A stretch of 64,000 nucleotides of DNA from Candidatus Jettenia sp. AMX2 (GCA_030583665.1 CP129469.1:1178001-1242000), one strand, 5' to 3'. Numbered from the stretch's first letter, positions 1 to 8,952 are shown. Numbers and translations are program-made. The notes: generated by a model not told the origin, from the sequence alone.

Positions 1-2
1 TA

Positions 3-371
3 AAAAGTCTGAGTATTAGTTGCGGGCCAAATACAGTACCGACTGCCAGTGTACGGCTTAAGCTGCAGGATGGTCGCTTCGTGGACAATGCTACCATAGG
101 TGATGGTCCCATTGATGCACTTTTTAAGGCTATAGATCTGTCAACAGGGATTCCCGGCAAACTGCAGGATTACAATATTCACGCCGTCACAAGCGGGAAG
201 GATGCTATGGGAGAAGTTCATGTAAGTATTGATGTTGATGGGAAGATCATAGGGGGACGTGCGGTAAGTACCGATATTATTGAAGCAAGCGCAATGGCCT
301 ATTTAAATGCAATAAACAGAGTTGCTGCAACTAATCCAAAGTACGCAGTCCATAAGCAGGGCATAGCATAG
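3..371 (+). CDS. leuA: 2-isopropylmalate synthase, C-terminal part (5' end outside window)
   Basis: The frame is open from the first bases of the window to a TAG at 369-371, giving the last 122 residues of a protein whose start lies upstream. The segment matches the LeuA regulatory (dimerisation, leucine-binding) domain: a strand reading VRLKLQDGRF, then GDGPIDALFKAID, and a helical end EASAMAYLNAINR. LeuA condenses acetyl-CoA with 2-oxoisovalerate in the first committed step of leucine synthesis, and this domain carries feedback inhibition. The catalytic barrel is not in the window, so a related citramalate synthase with the same C-terminal domain cannot be fully excluded. An apparent GTG start at 81 is internal. 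Confidence 0.85.
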   Translation, partial: KSLSISCGPNTVPTASVRLKLQDGRFVDNATIGDGPIDALFKAIDLSTGIPGKLQDYNIHAVTSGKDAMGEVHVSIDVDGKIIGGRAVSTDIIEASAMAYLNAINRVAATNPKYAVHKQGIA

Positions 372-545
372 TATGACAAGTAGTTCCTTTGCATTTTGAA
401 AAAATAAAAAAGATATATTATCGGCAAAGCACCCGATAATTTCATTATATACTCAAATGGCAGTATAATAAGTCACCAGTAAACATATGTATTAGTATCT
501 ACTAATAGTTGTAAAATAAGATGGTTATCTTAGTACTCCTAATTT

Positions 546-797
546 GTGTCAGGGTTGGAAAGGCTCAAAGCATGGGAAAAACCAGTCTTAGTATTTATCA
601 GTCATTCTTCAGAGGACAAAGAGTTATACATTAAACCAATCGTTTCCGAGTTGAATAGCTGTGGTATCGAGGTATGGATAGATAACCAAAGAATATTGCC
701 AGGGTATGACTTGTGGGAATCAATTCGTGAAGGCCTGGATAGGGCAGATATGTATTGCTATTTTTTACAGAACATTCATTGCAGTCTAAATGGGTAG
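546..797 (+). CDS. TIR-domain protein, N-terminal fragment before a frameshift
   Basis: This fragment encodes the first part of a bacterial TIR domain: FISHSSEDKE (strand A), then EVWIDNQRILPGYDLWESIREGL. A GTG at 546 is the likely start, without a convincing ribosome-binding site. After residues DMYCYF the frame runs through a T6 tract (761-766) into unrelated sequence and stops at 797. The domain continues exactly one frame over, in the gene part beginning near 755: reading seven Ts instead of six gives YCYFFTEHSLQSKW, the expected TIR sequence. TIR domains in bacteria are often NAD+-cleaving defence effectors. As written this fragment lacks the WxxxE glutamate and should be inactive alone. 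Confidence 0.75.
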   Translation: MSGLERLKAWEKPVLVFISHSSEDKELYIKPIVSELNSCGIEVWIDNQRILPGYDLWESIREGLDRADMYCYFLQNIHCSLNG

Positions 798-1483
798 ATC
801 AGGAAATTAAGCATATATTAAGGAGGGAAAACTTAAAGAAGGGAAATGGCTTTGGCCTAAATAAAGTAATATCAATATACGATTCTCAAGATACATACAA
901 TGCAATTAACGAACAATACCCTAAGCTTACAGATAAACTGTTTCATTTTATGCCGAGAGACTATGATAAGATCCAGTTGGGACGATTAATCTCTGCAATT
1001 TGGTCAAAGTACTTTTCACTAAATGAATTATTTGTCAAGAATAAGAAACCATTAGGAGTTGATACCTCAACATTTGGACTAACACCAACCGTTAATCCAA
1101 CTTCAGAAACCGATCCCTCCCATCTCAGGGAGAGTCTGTCAAAGTACCTTGAGGGCTATAATGCATTGTCGGAGTTATGGTGGGAACAGGAGAAATACGT
1201 CCAAAACTCCTCTGGTAAGCTATTGGACTGGCAAGCATTTGTGCAGGAAATTGGAGAGAGGTGTTTACTTATTGCGCCAAGTACTTCTGTAGCAGCACCA
1301 TCCGGTCAAGGGGAAAGTAATGCCATGTACGCATGTTTTCCTGACTCGATAATAAAAGATATTGATAATTTTAACAGAGAGATATTGTTCAAATTCAAGG
1401 TACTATTGCATTTAATGGTGAGTATCTACCAGGATATGTTATCATTAGAAGAATCAAGAAAATTAAAGCTGATGAATGACTAA
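755..1483 (+). CDS. TIR-domain protein, C-terminal fragment after the frameshift
   Basis: This is the continuation of the TIR gene in the neighbouring frame. It starts with the end of the TIR domain (FFTEHSLQSKWVDQEIKHIL), including the conserved W-x-x-x-E whose glutamate is catalytic in NAD-hydrolysing TIR proteins. From about residue 100 onward there is a helical region that I do not recognise (motifs SKYLEGYNALSELWWEQ and IKDIDNFNREILFKFKVLL). There is no further stop until 1481-1483. Restoring one T in the 761-766 tract gives a single protein of about 312 residues. Initiation at 755 is not supported by a ribosome-binding site, so this part is translated only if the frame is corrected, by slippage or in a variant cell, or else it is a pseudogene or a sequencing error. 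Confidence 0.7.
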   Translation: MLFFTEHSLQSKWVDQEIKHILRRENLKKGNGFGLNKVISIYDSQDTYNAINEQYPKLTDKLFHFMPRDYDKIQLGRLISAIWSKYFSLNELFVKNKKPLGVDTSTFGLTPTVNPTSETDPSHLRESLSKYLEGYNALSELWWEQEKYVQNSSGKLLDWQAFVQEIGERCLLIAPSTSVAAPSGQGESNAMYACFPDSIIKDIDNFNREILFKFKVLLHLMVSIYQDMLSLEESRKLKLMND

Positions 1484-1615
1484 ACAAACTTCAGCAATAC
1501 CTTAGAAGAATGATGTTTTTTCTCAGCCTCCACCTCCAAACAAAGAGCCGCAAATAGGCAAACTTACACCCTTAAACTGTTTCATTTATTAATTGGAAAA
1601 TAGTCCACTATTGTT

Positions 1616-3103
1616 ATGATCTGCATACCTATTATTGCAAGTACTATGGAAGATGCTCTTAAGGACACTGAAGAGGCTTCAAGTGTTGCTGACTGTGTTG
1701 AACTGCGTCTTGATTGTATAAAAAAACCTGACTTAAGGCTGTTGCTGGAAAGGTGTACCAAACCCGTGATTGTAACGAACAGGCCTGTCCGGGAAGGGGG
1801 GATGTTTGACGGAAGTGAGGAGGACAGGGTAGCGTTACTGAAGCTCGCTCTTGAATTGCAGGTGGATTATGTAGATATTGAGCATGATAGCAGGGATAGG
1901 GTGCAATGTTCCCCTGAAAGCAAAACAAAATTGATTGTTTCTTACCATAATTTCAGGGAGACCCCTGATAATCTGATGGATATTTACCGGAAACTCCGGC
2001 AGTCTCACGCTGATATTATAAAAATTGTTACGTATGCGAGGAGTATTACGGATAATATCAGGATATATCAGTTACTTCAGGAGGGTATGGGCACTACACC
2101 AATAATCTCATTTTGTATGGGTGAATATGGTAATATTAGCCGGATATTATACAAGATATTCGGGAGTTATTTAACCTTTGCCTCTCTCCGGTCCGGAAAG
2201 GAATCAGCTCCGGGCCAGATCAATATTCATGAAATGTTAAATGTCTATCAGATCCGAAGGCACAACAAGCAAACATCAGTTTATGGACTCATAGGGAATC
2301 CCGTCTCTCATAGTATCAGCCCGATTATTCATAATACCCTTTTTACGGAAATGGGTTTTAATAATGTTTATGTTCCCTTTAAGGTTGATGTTATTGATGA
2401 TTTTATAAAAGAATTCAAAAAATTGGATATCAAGGGATACAGTGTAACGATACCTCACAAAGAATCTGTAATAAGTTGTCTGGACGGAATGGACCCGCTT
2501 GCAGAAAAGATTGGGGCGGTTAATACAATAGTGAATAAAAATGGCCGGCTGTTCGGATTTAATACGGATTGTGAAGCGGCGATCAGGACGCTGGAAAGTG
2601 TTGATCAGGCATCTGATGAAGAAGTAAAAACACATGGTGGTTTGTGCGGGAAAAGGGTTGCGATTCTCGGAGCAGGGGGGGTAGCCAGGGCTATTGCTTT
2701 TGGGTTAAAAGGCCGGGGATCACAGGTAACAATTTTTAATAGAAATGATGAACGCTCCAGATTACTTGCCAATGAAGCAGATTGCGATTCCGGAAAATTA
2801 TGTGATTTACCGGCAAGGCAAATAGATATTCTGATTAATGCGACCCCGGTTGGCATGTTCCCCGGGGTAAATGAGACCCCGGTTGATAAAAATATATTAA
2901 AACCCAATATGATTGTTTTTGACACTATTTATAATCCTAAAGAAACAAAACTCTTACGTGATGCAAGGGATAAAGGTTGCATAACTATTGGTGGCATGCC
3001 AATGTTTGTCCATCAGGCAGCAGCTCAATTCAAGCTCTGGACAGGGAAAACACCCCCGCTTGAAGTAATCGGGAAAATTGCATATAAGGGGTTGCCGGCT
3101 TGA
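1616..3103 (+). CDS. aroDE: bifunctional 3-dehydroquinate dehydratase (type I) / shikimate dehydrogenase
   Basis: A 495-residue fusion covers steps three and four of the shikimate pathway in the cytoplasm. Residues 1-215 are type I dehydroquinase: ELRLD at 29-33, active-site His111 in SYHNF and Schiff-base Lys136 in IIKIV. Residues 222-495 are shikimate dehydrogenase: SHSISP at 231-236, catalytic Lys282 in TIPHKE, Asp318 in FNTD, the NADP-binding GAGG at 352-355 and a C-terminal GGMPMFVHQAAAQF. The ATG at 1616 begins directly with the first barrel strand. The stop codon overlaps the aroK start, so the two are probably translationally coupled. Such fusions are known from planctomycetes, chlamydiae and plants. 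Confidence 0.95.
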   Translation: MICIPIIASTMEDALKDTEEASSVADCVELRLDCIKKPDLRLLLERCTKPVIVTNRPVREGGMFDGSEEDRVALLKLALELQVDYVDIEHDSRDRVQCSPESKTKLIVSYHNFRETPDNLMDIYRKLRQSHADIIKIVTYARSITDNIRIYQLLQEGMGTTPIISFCMGEYGNISRILYKIFGSYLTFASLRSGKESAPGQINIHEMLNVYQIRRHNKQTSVYGLIGNPVSHSISPIIHNTLFTEMGFNNVYVPFKVDVIDDFIKEFKKLDIKGYSVTIPHKESVISCLDGMDPLAEKIGAVNTIVNKNGRLFGFNTDCEAAIRTLESVDQASDEEVKTHGGLCGKRVAILGAGGVARAIAFGLKGRGSQVTIFNRNDERSRLLANEADCDSGKLCDLPARQIDILINATPVGMFPGVNETPVDKNILKPNMIVFDTIYNPKETKLLRDARDKGCITIGGMPMFVHQAAAQFKLWTGKTPPLEVIGKIAYKGLPA

Positions 3104-3636
3104 ATATTATCTTGATTGGATTTCGCGGTACTGGTAAAACAACCCTTGGGAAAATCCTGGCTCAGCGGCTTGGAAGGGAATTTATTGATGCCGATGAATA
3201 TTTGGAACAAAAAGAAAAGAAAACAATTAAGGACATCTTTACAGAGGGTGGAGAGAAATTATTCAGGGAACTTGAGGGAAAGGTTATCGGGGAACTATGC
3301 CTTCTTGATAACAAGGTTATCGCTACAGGTGGTGGTGTAGTCATGAGGGAAGAAAATGTCACGAATCTTAAAAGGAATGGGATACTGATTCTTCTTGAGG
3401 CGGATGCAGATACTATCTATAAGAGAATTTATGCGAATGCACAAACGCAGCAGGTCAGGCCAAACCTTACCAACCTGGACGGCTATCAGGAGATTAAGTA
3501 TCTCCTGGAATATAGAAAATTTCTCTATGACAGGATCGCAGATTTTGTAATAAACACAACCGATGCATCTGTACCTGATACGATAAAAAAAATAGTATTC
3601 CTTATTAATAATCACGTGGCAAATCTGAAAGGGTAG
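3100..3636 (+). CDS. aroK: shikimate kinase
   Basis: A 178-residue P-loop kinase that phosphorylates shikimate at the 3-OH using ATP, the step after the preceding aroDE. The Walker A GFRGTGKTT is at residues 7-15, the shikimate-binding Asp is in FIDADEYLE, the glycine-rich ATGGGVV follows, and the lid arginine is in QVRPNL. The start is a TTG whose last two bases lie in the aroDE stop codon (TTGA overlap at 3100-3103). No ATG in frame would preserve the P-loop, so TTG with coupled translation is the sensible choice. The length is normal for the family. Confidence 0.93.
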   Translation: MNIILIGFRGTGKTTLGKILAQRLGREFIDADEYLEQKEKKTIKDIFTEGGEKLFRELEGKVIGELCLLDNKVIATGGGVVMREENVTNLKRNGILILLEADADTIYKRIYANAQTQQVRPNLTNLDGYQEIKYLLEYRKFLYDRIADFVINTTDASVPDTIKKIVFLINNHVANLKG

Positions 3637-3710
3637 GATACGTGTTTTTGTGCGGCACTGCGGTGTCTGTAAATGTTTGTTTCGTCATATTATGAAAGGT
3701 TAGTAGAAAA

Positions 3711-4004
3711 TTATTTTCTCGACCGGTTGATTTCTTTCACCATTTTCAGTACCAGGTTTTCATACGATTGAAGAAGTTTTGTCCGATTATTTTTACCGAA
3801 TGATTTTAAGGGTGTGTTTTCTACTTCAGAAACAATTTCATCAATTCTCTTTATCAGAGATAAGGCAGATTCTGTATCGTCTGCGGATGTTAGCTTGACT
3901 TCTTTCGCATGCTCTTTTTTTGATCTTCGGTTGGAAGATGTCTTACCGGACACAGATTTTTTCAAAGGTATTCCTTTATCGGTAACATTTTTCTCTTCGT
4001 TCAT
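3711..4004 (-). CDS. small charged hypothetical protein
   Basis: A 97-residue, lysine- and serine-rich soluble protein that I do not recognise. The first 40 residues look disordered (KKSVSGKTSSNRRSKKEHAKE). The rest is predicted helical (ALSLIKRIDEIVSEVE, then SYENLVLKMVKEI). The ATG at 4004 is preceded by AGGAG at suitable spacing, which supports real translation. There is no cysteine, signal peptide or membrane segment. It stands alone between aroK (convergent) and the HAD-YvcK gene (same strand, about 200 bp downstream). Function unknown. Confidence 0.55.
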   Translation of the reverse strand: MNEEKNVTDKGIPLKKSVSGKTSSNRRSKKEHAKEVKLTSADDTESALSLIKRIDEIVSEVENTPLKSFGKNNRTKLLQSYENLVLKMVKEINRSRK

Positions 4005-4199
4005 TTTTTGCTCCTGTACGGTAGGTTGAAGCTGTTTTTCATTTGATTACGTAAATTCCGGATAATGCGTATATGTATACAGATAATTGTAATCAAAATC
4101 AATGATATTTTTCTCTATAACGAGATAAATATCTGTTTCGCATAATCGGGGGGTGTCTTGTGCTGTTTCTTGCTGATTTCCGAGGTGATACGGATACTT

Positions 4200-5897
4200 T
4201 TAACTTATTGTTGACAACGGCAGATTTGCATATATTCTGCAAATCGAGTCTGCAAGTTTATCAGGGTCATGCCTGATCAAATCCTGCTTTTCCCAAAGAA
4301 TGCGTTTTTGGCTAAGATCTTCTATCAAGTCTGCTTTTTTAATATTTACGTTCAGATTGTAGACGCCCTCATCCATGAAAGCCAATTCGGCTCCTTCCTT
4401 TTGATATTTTTCAAGTATTTCCTGACGGGGAATATTATTATTTACAACAACATAATCAAGAATGCCATCTCCGAGGTATTTTATTATTGTATTTATATGA
4501 TCAGATATTTTGTAATGGTCTGTTTGTCCCGGTTGTGTAACAATATTACAAATATAAATTTTTGTAGCTTTGCTGTTCCGTATAGCATTTTTAATGCCTG
4601 AAACTAATAAATTTGTTATAAGACTCGTATAAAGGCTGCCTGGCCCAATGACAATAATATCTGCTTTTAAAATCTCCTCTAAAGCTTCTGGCAAAGGTGT
4701 AACATCGTTGTTTTTGAGAAAAACATTTTTGATGGGTTTTTTCCCTACAGCTCGGACCTTGAATTCCTCTTCAATATAAGTACCGTCTTCCAATTCAGCA
4801 CAGATATGAGTATCTGCAAGCGTTGAAGGAAGTACCTTCCCCCGTATATTCAATATCTTGCTGGCCTTTTTAATCGCTTTTTCAAAACTGCCTGTGATGT
4901 CAGTAAGTGCGGCCATTAACAGATTCCCCAGGCTCATACCTTCGAGTGAGCCTCTGTTGAACCGGTACTGGAACAGTTGGTACAATTCACGTTCTTGTTC
5001 TTCTGTTTCGGAAAGTGCTACGAGACAGTTTCTGGCATCTCCCGGAGGAAGTATTCCGAATTCTTCCCGTAAAATGCCGGAACTCCTTCCCGAGTCTGTA
5101 ACGGTTACAATGGCAGTAAGATTTTTGCTGTAAGTTTTTGAACCCTCAAGTAAAATAGGTAGCCCGGTTCCTCCTCCGATAGCAGCGATTTTCAGCCTTT
5201 CTGGCGGCCTTCCCATTTTATTGAGTTGTAAAATAGTCGGTATCTGAAAAATGCGTTTGATCTTATAATTCGGCCTGTCGCATTCATTCACGAATGGTTC
5301 ATTTTTAAATTTGCCGTGAAGCATTTGAATGGTCGTCATGCCGAATGATTTGGCAATTCGTAGTTCCTCCCTTGGCTTATCACCTACGACAATAACTTCT
5401 TTAGGATTTAAATTATGTCGTTTGATAAGGTCCTGAATGCAATCCTCAACAAGGGGGCCAATTTCCTGATCGGCAATAATAATTTCATCAAAATACGGTT
5501 TTAATCCAAGTATCTGTATTTTTCGTTCCTGACGTTCGTGAACCCCTACCGTGATAAGAAAAAGTTTGTAATATTTTTCTTTTAGCTCGGTAAGTGTGGG
5601 GATGACATCGGGAAATAGCTTGATTTCTGACACTTCGCTGCTATTATATGCCTTGTATGCCAGAGTTACCAATCTATCATCGGCATGAAATTTTTGTACG
5701 ATTTCATCAAACACATGGTGATACGGACCATACGTATCAGCCAGATTTTTCTGCAACTGGTAAGCTTCTTCTTCAGTACACGGCAGTCCTGCCTCGATCA
5801 GTGCCTTTGCTGCGCGCCTTCTTGACGCTTCAATAAGTGAACCGGTACAATCATATAAGGTATCATCCAAATCGAAGATTACCGCTGTTATTTTCAT
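4200..5897 (-). CDS. HAD-like hydrolase fused to a YvcK/CofD-like protein
   Basis: A 565-residue two-domain protein. Residues 1-225 form a haloacid dehalogenase-type phosphatase domain, with nucleophile motif DLDDT at 9-13 (first Asp the nucleophile, second the acid/base), a ITVG motif II near 115 and VVGDKPREE at 171-178 for the metal. Residues 235-565 are the YvcK (UPF0052, gluconeogenesis factor) fold: GGGTG at 241-245, a VTDSGRSSG stretch, FGILPPGDARNCLVAL and SLGNLLMAAL. YvcK proteins bind UDP-sugars and influence cell-wall and carbon metabolism in Firmicutes and Actinobacteria. The start ATG has an AGAGGGGG ribosome-binding site. Both active-site sets look intact. The substrate of the HAD half is unknown. 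It follows nfi by 12 bp, so it is probably in one transcript with it. Confidence 0.88.
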   Translation of the reverse strand: MKITAVIFDLDDTLYDCTGSLIEASRRRAAKALIEAGLPCTEEEAYQLQKNLADTYGPYHHVFDEIVQKFHADDRLVTLAYKAYNSSEVSEIKLFPDVIPTLTELKEKYYKLFLITVGVHERQERKIQILGLKPYFDEIIIADQEIGPLVEDCIQDLIKRHNLNPKEVIVVGDKPREELRIAKSFGMTTIQMLHGKFKNEPFVNECDRPNYKIKRIFQIPTILQLNKMGRPPERLKIAAIGGGTGLPILLEGSKTYSKNLTAIVTVTDSGRSSGILREEFGILPPGDARNCLVALSETEEQERELYQLFQYRFNRGSLEGMSLGNLLMAALTDITGSFEKAIKKASKILNIRGKVLPSTLADTHICAELEDGTYIEEEFKVRAVGKKPIKNVFLKNNDVTPLPEALEEILKADIIVIGPGSLYTSLITNLLVSGIKNAIRNSKATKIYICNIVTQPGQTDHYKISDHINTIIKYLGDGILDYVVVNNNIPRQEILEKYQKEGAELAFMDEGVYNLNVNIKKADLIEDLSQKRILWEKQDLIRHDPDKLADSICRIYANLPLSTIS

Positions 5898-5909
5898 AGA
5901 AACCCCCTC

Positions 5910-6593
5910 TTATTCAATATGCTCTTTTCTCAATCTGTTTACCAGGAGATGTGCTTGCCGTATAGGTTCGGGAATACGATACCCATAACAATTTTTTAAA
6001 ACAATACGGATTGCGGATGGCAGGTCTATTTTATGCCCTGGTGATACAAAAACAGGTTTTGTATTCTTTTTTGTCCGAAGTGCTGCTCCTACAACGGTAT
6101 TTTTATAGACAAGGTCTGAGTATGTGCCTTGACTATTTTCTACAGGAGTATGGCTCCCAATTAATCTTGTTTTTGCACACCCGATAGAAGGTTTATCAAG
6201 AATTAAGCCCATATGGGATGCCAAACCAAAAGAACGGGGATGAGCAATTCCTTGCCCGTCAAATAGAATTATATCAGGATTATTGTTGAGTTTACTAAAT
6301 GCCTTAAGGAGAATTGGGGCTTCACGAAAAGAAAGGAGTCCGGGAATATAGGGAAAACAGACCTTGCCTACAGCCGAGGCTTCTTCAAGCCGTTCTAAAT
6401 ATTTGTTTTGTTTAAATACGATTACCCCTGCAAAAAAACAGTCATTTTTTTTATCATAAGAAACATCTGCGCCAGCTATTGTATGTATTTTAGTGAATTT
6501 TCTTTTAATGAGTAACTGATTTTTCAGGGTTTCTTGAATTTGAATAGCTTTCTTATACCCTACCCGCCAGGAGTGCAACTGATTGAATTTCAT
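5910..6593 (-). CDS. nfi: endonuclease V (deoxyinosine 3'-endonuclease)
   Basis: A 227-residue DNA repair nuclease that cuts one base 3' of deoxyinosine. The acidic metal-binding residues are visible in family order: the Asp of AGADVSY (about residue 44), the Glu of SFREAP, and the Asp of ILFDGQGIAHPR, together with the conserved histidine. The PYIPGLLSFRE block recognises the lesion. The length is typical. The ATG start lies 8 bp after the scpB stop, and the HAD-YvcK gene follows 12 bp later, so scpB-nfi-HAD/YvcK look co-transcribed. Confidence 0.92.
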   Translation of the reverse strand: MKFNQLHSWRVGYKKAIQIQETLKNQLLIKRKFTKIHTIAGADVSYDKKNDCFFAGVIVFKQNKYLERLEEASAVGKVCFPYIPGLLSFREAPILLKAFSKLNNNPDIILFDGQGIAHPRSFGLASHMGLILDKPSIGCAKTRLIGSHTPVENSQGTYSDLVYKNTVVGAALRTKKNTKPVFVSPGHKIDLPSAIRIVLKNCYGYRIPEPIRQAHLLVNRLRKEHIE

Positions 6594-6601
6594 TGTATGC
6601 G

Positions 6602-7129
6602 TTAAGGAGCTTCCAGTTCCTCAAGTTTTGGCAAATCTTTAATATCTTTTAACCCAAAGTATTCAAGGAATTTTTTCGTGGTTCCGTAAAGCAGGGGATG
6701 TCCTAATGAGGCATCTCTTCCCACAACTTTAACAAGATCTCTTTCCATAAGTACTTTGATAATCTGGCCGGACTGTACCCCCCGGATGGACTCTACGGTT
6801 GCCCTTATGACGGGTTGTTTATAAGCAATGATAGACAATGTTTCAAGAGCTGCCTGCGAGAGTCTTGTTTCTCCGGTTCTTTTTCGTAACCGTGATATCC
6901 ATTCATAATATTCCGGTTTTGTATAAAAATGATAACCACCTGCTACTTCTTCAATTTGGAATGCCCTCCCCTGTGTATCATATTCTTGCCTTAACTGTTC
7001 AATAGCCTTCTGAACAAGAGTGTTATCAGCATCTTCGATGATATCGGTGAGTTTCCGCAATGTGACCGGTTCTTCAGCCGCAAAGAGTAATGATTCAACA
7101 ATAGATTTGATTTCTTCAATTTCTCTCAT
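6602..7129 (-). CDS. scpB: segregation and condensation protein B
   Basis: ScpB is the winged-helix kleisin-partner subunit of the SMC-ScpAB chromosome condensation complex. Visible landmarks are IVESLLFAAEEPVTL near the N terminus, then LSQAALETLSIIAYKQPV (second winged helix), RGVQSGQIIKVLMERDLV and a C-terminal YGTTKKFLEYFGL. The open frame extends 13 codons further to a TTG at 7168, 4 bp from rnfG. The ATG at 7129 gives the usual family N terminus (MREIEEIKSIVESLL) and is preferred, but no strong ribosome-binding site decides. scpA is not beside it, which is unusual. Instead it follows rnfG. Confidence 0.9.
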   Translation of the reverse strand: MREIEEIKSIVESLLFAAEEPVTLRKLTDIIEDADNTLVQKAIEQLRQEYDTQGRAFQIEEVAGGYHFYTKPEYYEWISRLRKRTGETRLSQAALETLSIIAYKQPVIRATVESIRGVQSGQIIKVLMERDLVKVVGRDASLGHPLLYGTTKKFLEYFGLKDIKDLPKLEELEAP

Positions 7130-7172
7130 AAGGTGAAATAGTATTGATAAATCTATAGGAAAATGCAACTGT

Positions 7173-7901
7173 TTATCTGATTTCCCATGTTGAAGGCTGA
7201 ACCGTGGTTTTCATTTTATTGATGGCATCCTGTACCGCGCCAATTACTGCTTTTGTAGAAACCGTAGCTCCGGTAATAGCCGTAATTTTATCCGGATTTT
7301 TTACCTTCGATACAACAAGCTGATTATAGGTTTTTTCTTTAAATTGTTCCTGAAACCAGGGCAGATCCCTGGTTTTAGGTTCTTGTTCTAATCCAAATAT
7401 TTTTACTCTTTCCGGTTGTTTGAAAAACGGTAATTTCCACAATTCACTTTCGTACTGATTTATTGATGTCAGTTTTTTCCCGAAAATCAGACTCCAGAGC
7501 GTAGTTGTACTTTCAACCTCAATTACTTTCGTTCCTAAACCGGGAGTTTCATTTTGTGAGAGTATATTGATTCCAAGGATTTTCTCTAAGCTGGTATCTA
7601 TTCCTACCATGGCTTTAATTCTACTTGAGTATCCCTGGGCATCTCCACAGGTGGCGTACCCAATGACCTTGCCGGCCTTGTCGATGCCTTTATAAATTTT
7701 GTCCTGGTCTGCGGTATTTGCAGGTGTAATTTCAACAGATTCGTGTAAACCGGGAAGTACGGTGTATAAAGCTTCCATACGGATTGCCAGTTCCTTCTTT
7801 TTAATTGTATTCTCTGTAAGCAGAAAGACCGATGCCACTCCGAGGGCTGCCAAAAGTGAAACGGCAGTAAGAACGAGCGGATATTGTTTCTTCTTGTGCA
7901 T
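7173..7901 (-). CDS. rnfG: Rnf electron transport complex subunit G (covalent FMN)
   Basis: A 242-residue membrane-anchored flavoprotein of the Rnf complex, which couples ferredoxin:NAD+ electron transfer to ion translocation. One N-terminal membrane helix (about residues 8-28) is followed by an extracytoplasmic FMN-binding domain. The TAITGATVST segment near 208-217 holds the threonine to which FMN is attached through a phosphoester bond. It starts 1 bp after the rnfD stop. In most Rnf operons rnfE, rnfA and rnfB would follow, but here scpB does. Confidence 0.92.
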   Translation of the reverse strand: MHKKKQYPLVLTAVSLLAALGVASVFLLTENTIKKKELAIRMEALYTVLPGLHESVEITPANTADQDKIYKGIDKAGKVIGYATCGDAQGYSSRIKAMVGIDTSLEKILGINILSQNETPGLGTKVIEVESTTTLWSLIFGKKLTSINQYESELWKLPFFKQPERVKIFGLEQEPKTRDLPWFQEQFKEKTYNQLVVSKVKNPDKITAITGATVSTKAVIGAVQDAINKMKTTVQPSTWEIR

Positions 7902-7902
7902 C

Positions 7903-8931
7903 TTATACCTTCTTTACTCTGGAGCCATATAGCCTCGGTTTTGTAAACCGGTCAATAAGAGGTGTTGCCGTGTTCATGAGTAATATTGAATAACAGACGC
8001 CTTCCGGATAACCGGAATAAAAACGGATTAATACCGTAAGCACACCTGCACCGATAGCGAAGATAGTAAGTCCTGATTTTGTCAGGGGAGATGTGACCAT
8101 ATCCGTTGCCATAAAGAATGCTCCCAGGAAAAGCCCTCCCGCCAGAATGTGGTAAAAAGGATTATTTGCCCACGGTGTGCTTATCTGAGGGGGGAGAATA
8201 AGCACCATAACAAAAACACTGGCTACATAATATACTGGCACATACCATTTTATATAATTTTTATAAATCAGATAAATGCCCCCCATTAACAGTGCAATTG
8301 CAGATGTTTCTCCAATGCAACCGGGGACAGTACCCAGAAGCAATTCCATAATTTGATAGCTTTCTGCACCGGCTTCTTTAGTCAGGGGCGTTGCTCTTGT
8401 TATAGCATCCATGATCTTCCCATCGGATTCAATTCTGGTAATATTGTGGGCGATATTGCCAATGCCATGTTGCAGTGTGCGCCAATCTGAATTGAGTGCA
8501 GCGGGATACGCCGTTTGTAAAAATGCCCTTGCAGCCAGGGCAGGGTTCCAGATGTTATTTCCTAGTCCGCCAAATGCATGTTTAGCAATAGCAATTGCAA
8601 AGAAGGAACCGACCATGGGAATATACCATGAAGCGCCAGGGGGCAGGATATACGCCAGTAAAAGACCGGTAACGACAGCGCTTCCATCGAGAATGGCAGG
8701 AATTGCTGGCATTTTACGCAACCACATAATAAATGCTTCAGTAAAAATAGCAGTTGCGATACTTAGCATAATAATATAAAGACTGTAGTATCCAAAAGTA
8801 AAAACACCGGCAATTCCTGCCGGGATAAGGGAAAATGCCACTCCCCACATTATTTTTGAAATATTCTCTGCATCCCTTATATGTGGAGATGCACTAAGGA
8901 TTAAAGGCGTATTTTGTAATGGATTTGTCAT
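7903..8931 (-). CDS. rnfD: Rnf electron transport complex subunit D (covalent FMN)
   Basis: A 342-residue integral membrane subunit of the Rnf complex with about nine hydrophobic segments. The loop DAITRATPLT around residues 177-186 carries the second covalently bound FMN site of the complex. Other family signatures are the LPPGASWYIPMVGSFFAIAI region and GGLFLGAFFMATDMVTSP. The ATG lies 21 bp after the rnfC stop. The length is typical. Neighbours rnfC and rnfG confirm the identity over the related NqrB. Confidence 0.93.
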   Translation of the reverse strand: MTNPLQNTPLILSASPHIRDAENISKIMWGVAFSLIPAGIAGVFTFGYYSLYIIMLSIATAIFTEAFIMWLRKMPAIPAILDGSAVVTGLLLAYILPPGASWYIPMVGSFFAIAIAKHAFGGLGNNIWNPALAARAFLQTAYPAALNSDWRTLQHGIGNIAHNITRIESDGKIMDAITRATPLTKEAGAESYQIMELLLGTVPGCIGETSAIALLMGGIYLIYKNYIKWYVPVYYVASVFVMVLILPPQISTPWANNPFYHILAGGLFLGAFFMATDMVTSPLTKSGLTIFAIGAGVLTVLIRFYSGYPEGVCYSILLMNTATPLIDRFTKPRLYGSRVKKV

Positions 8932-8952
8932 AAGCTTCGTGTCGTGTCTGTA

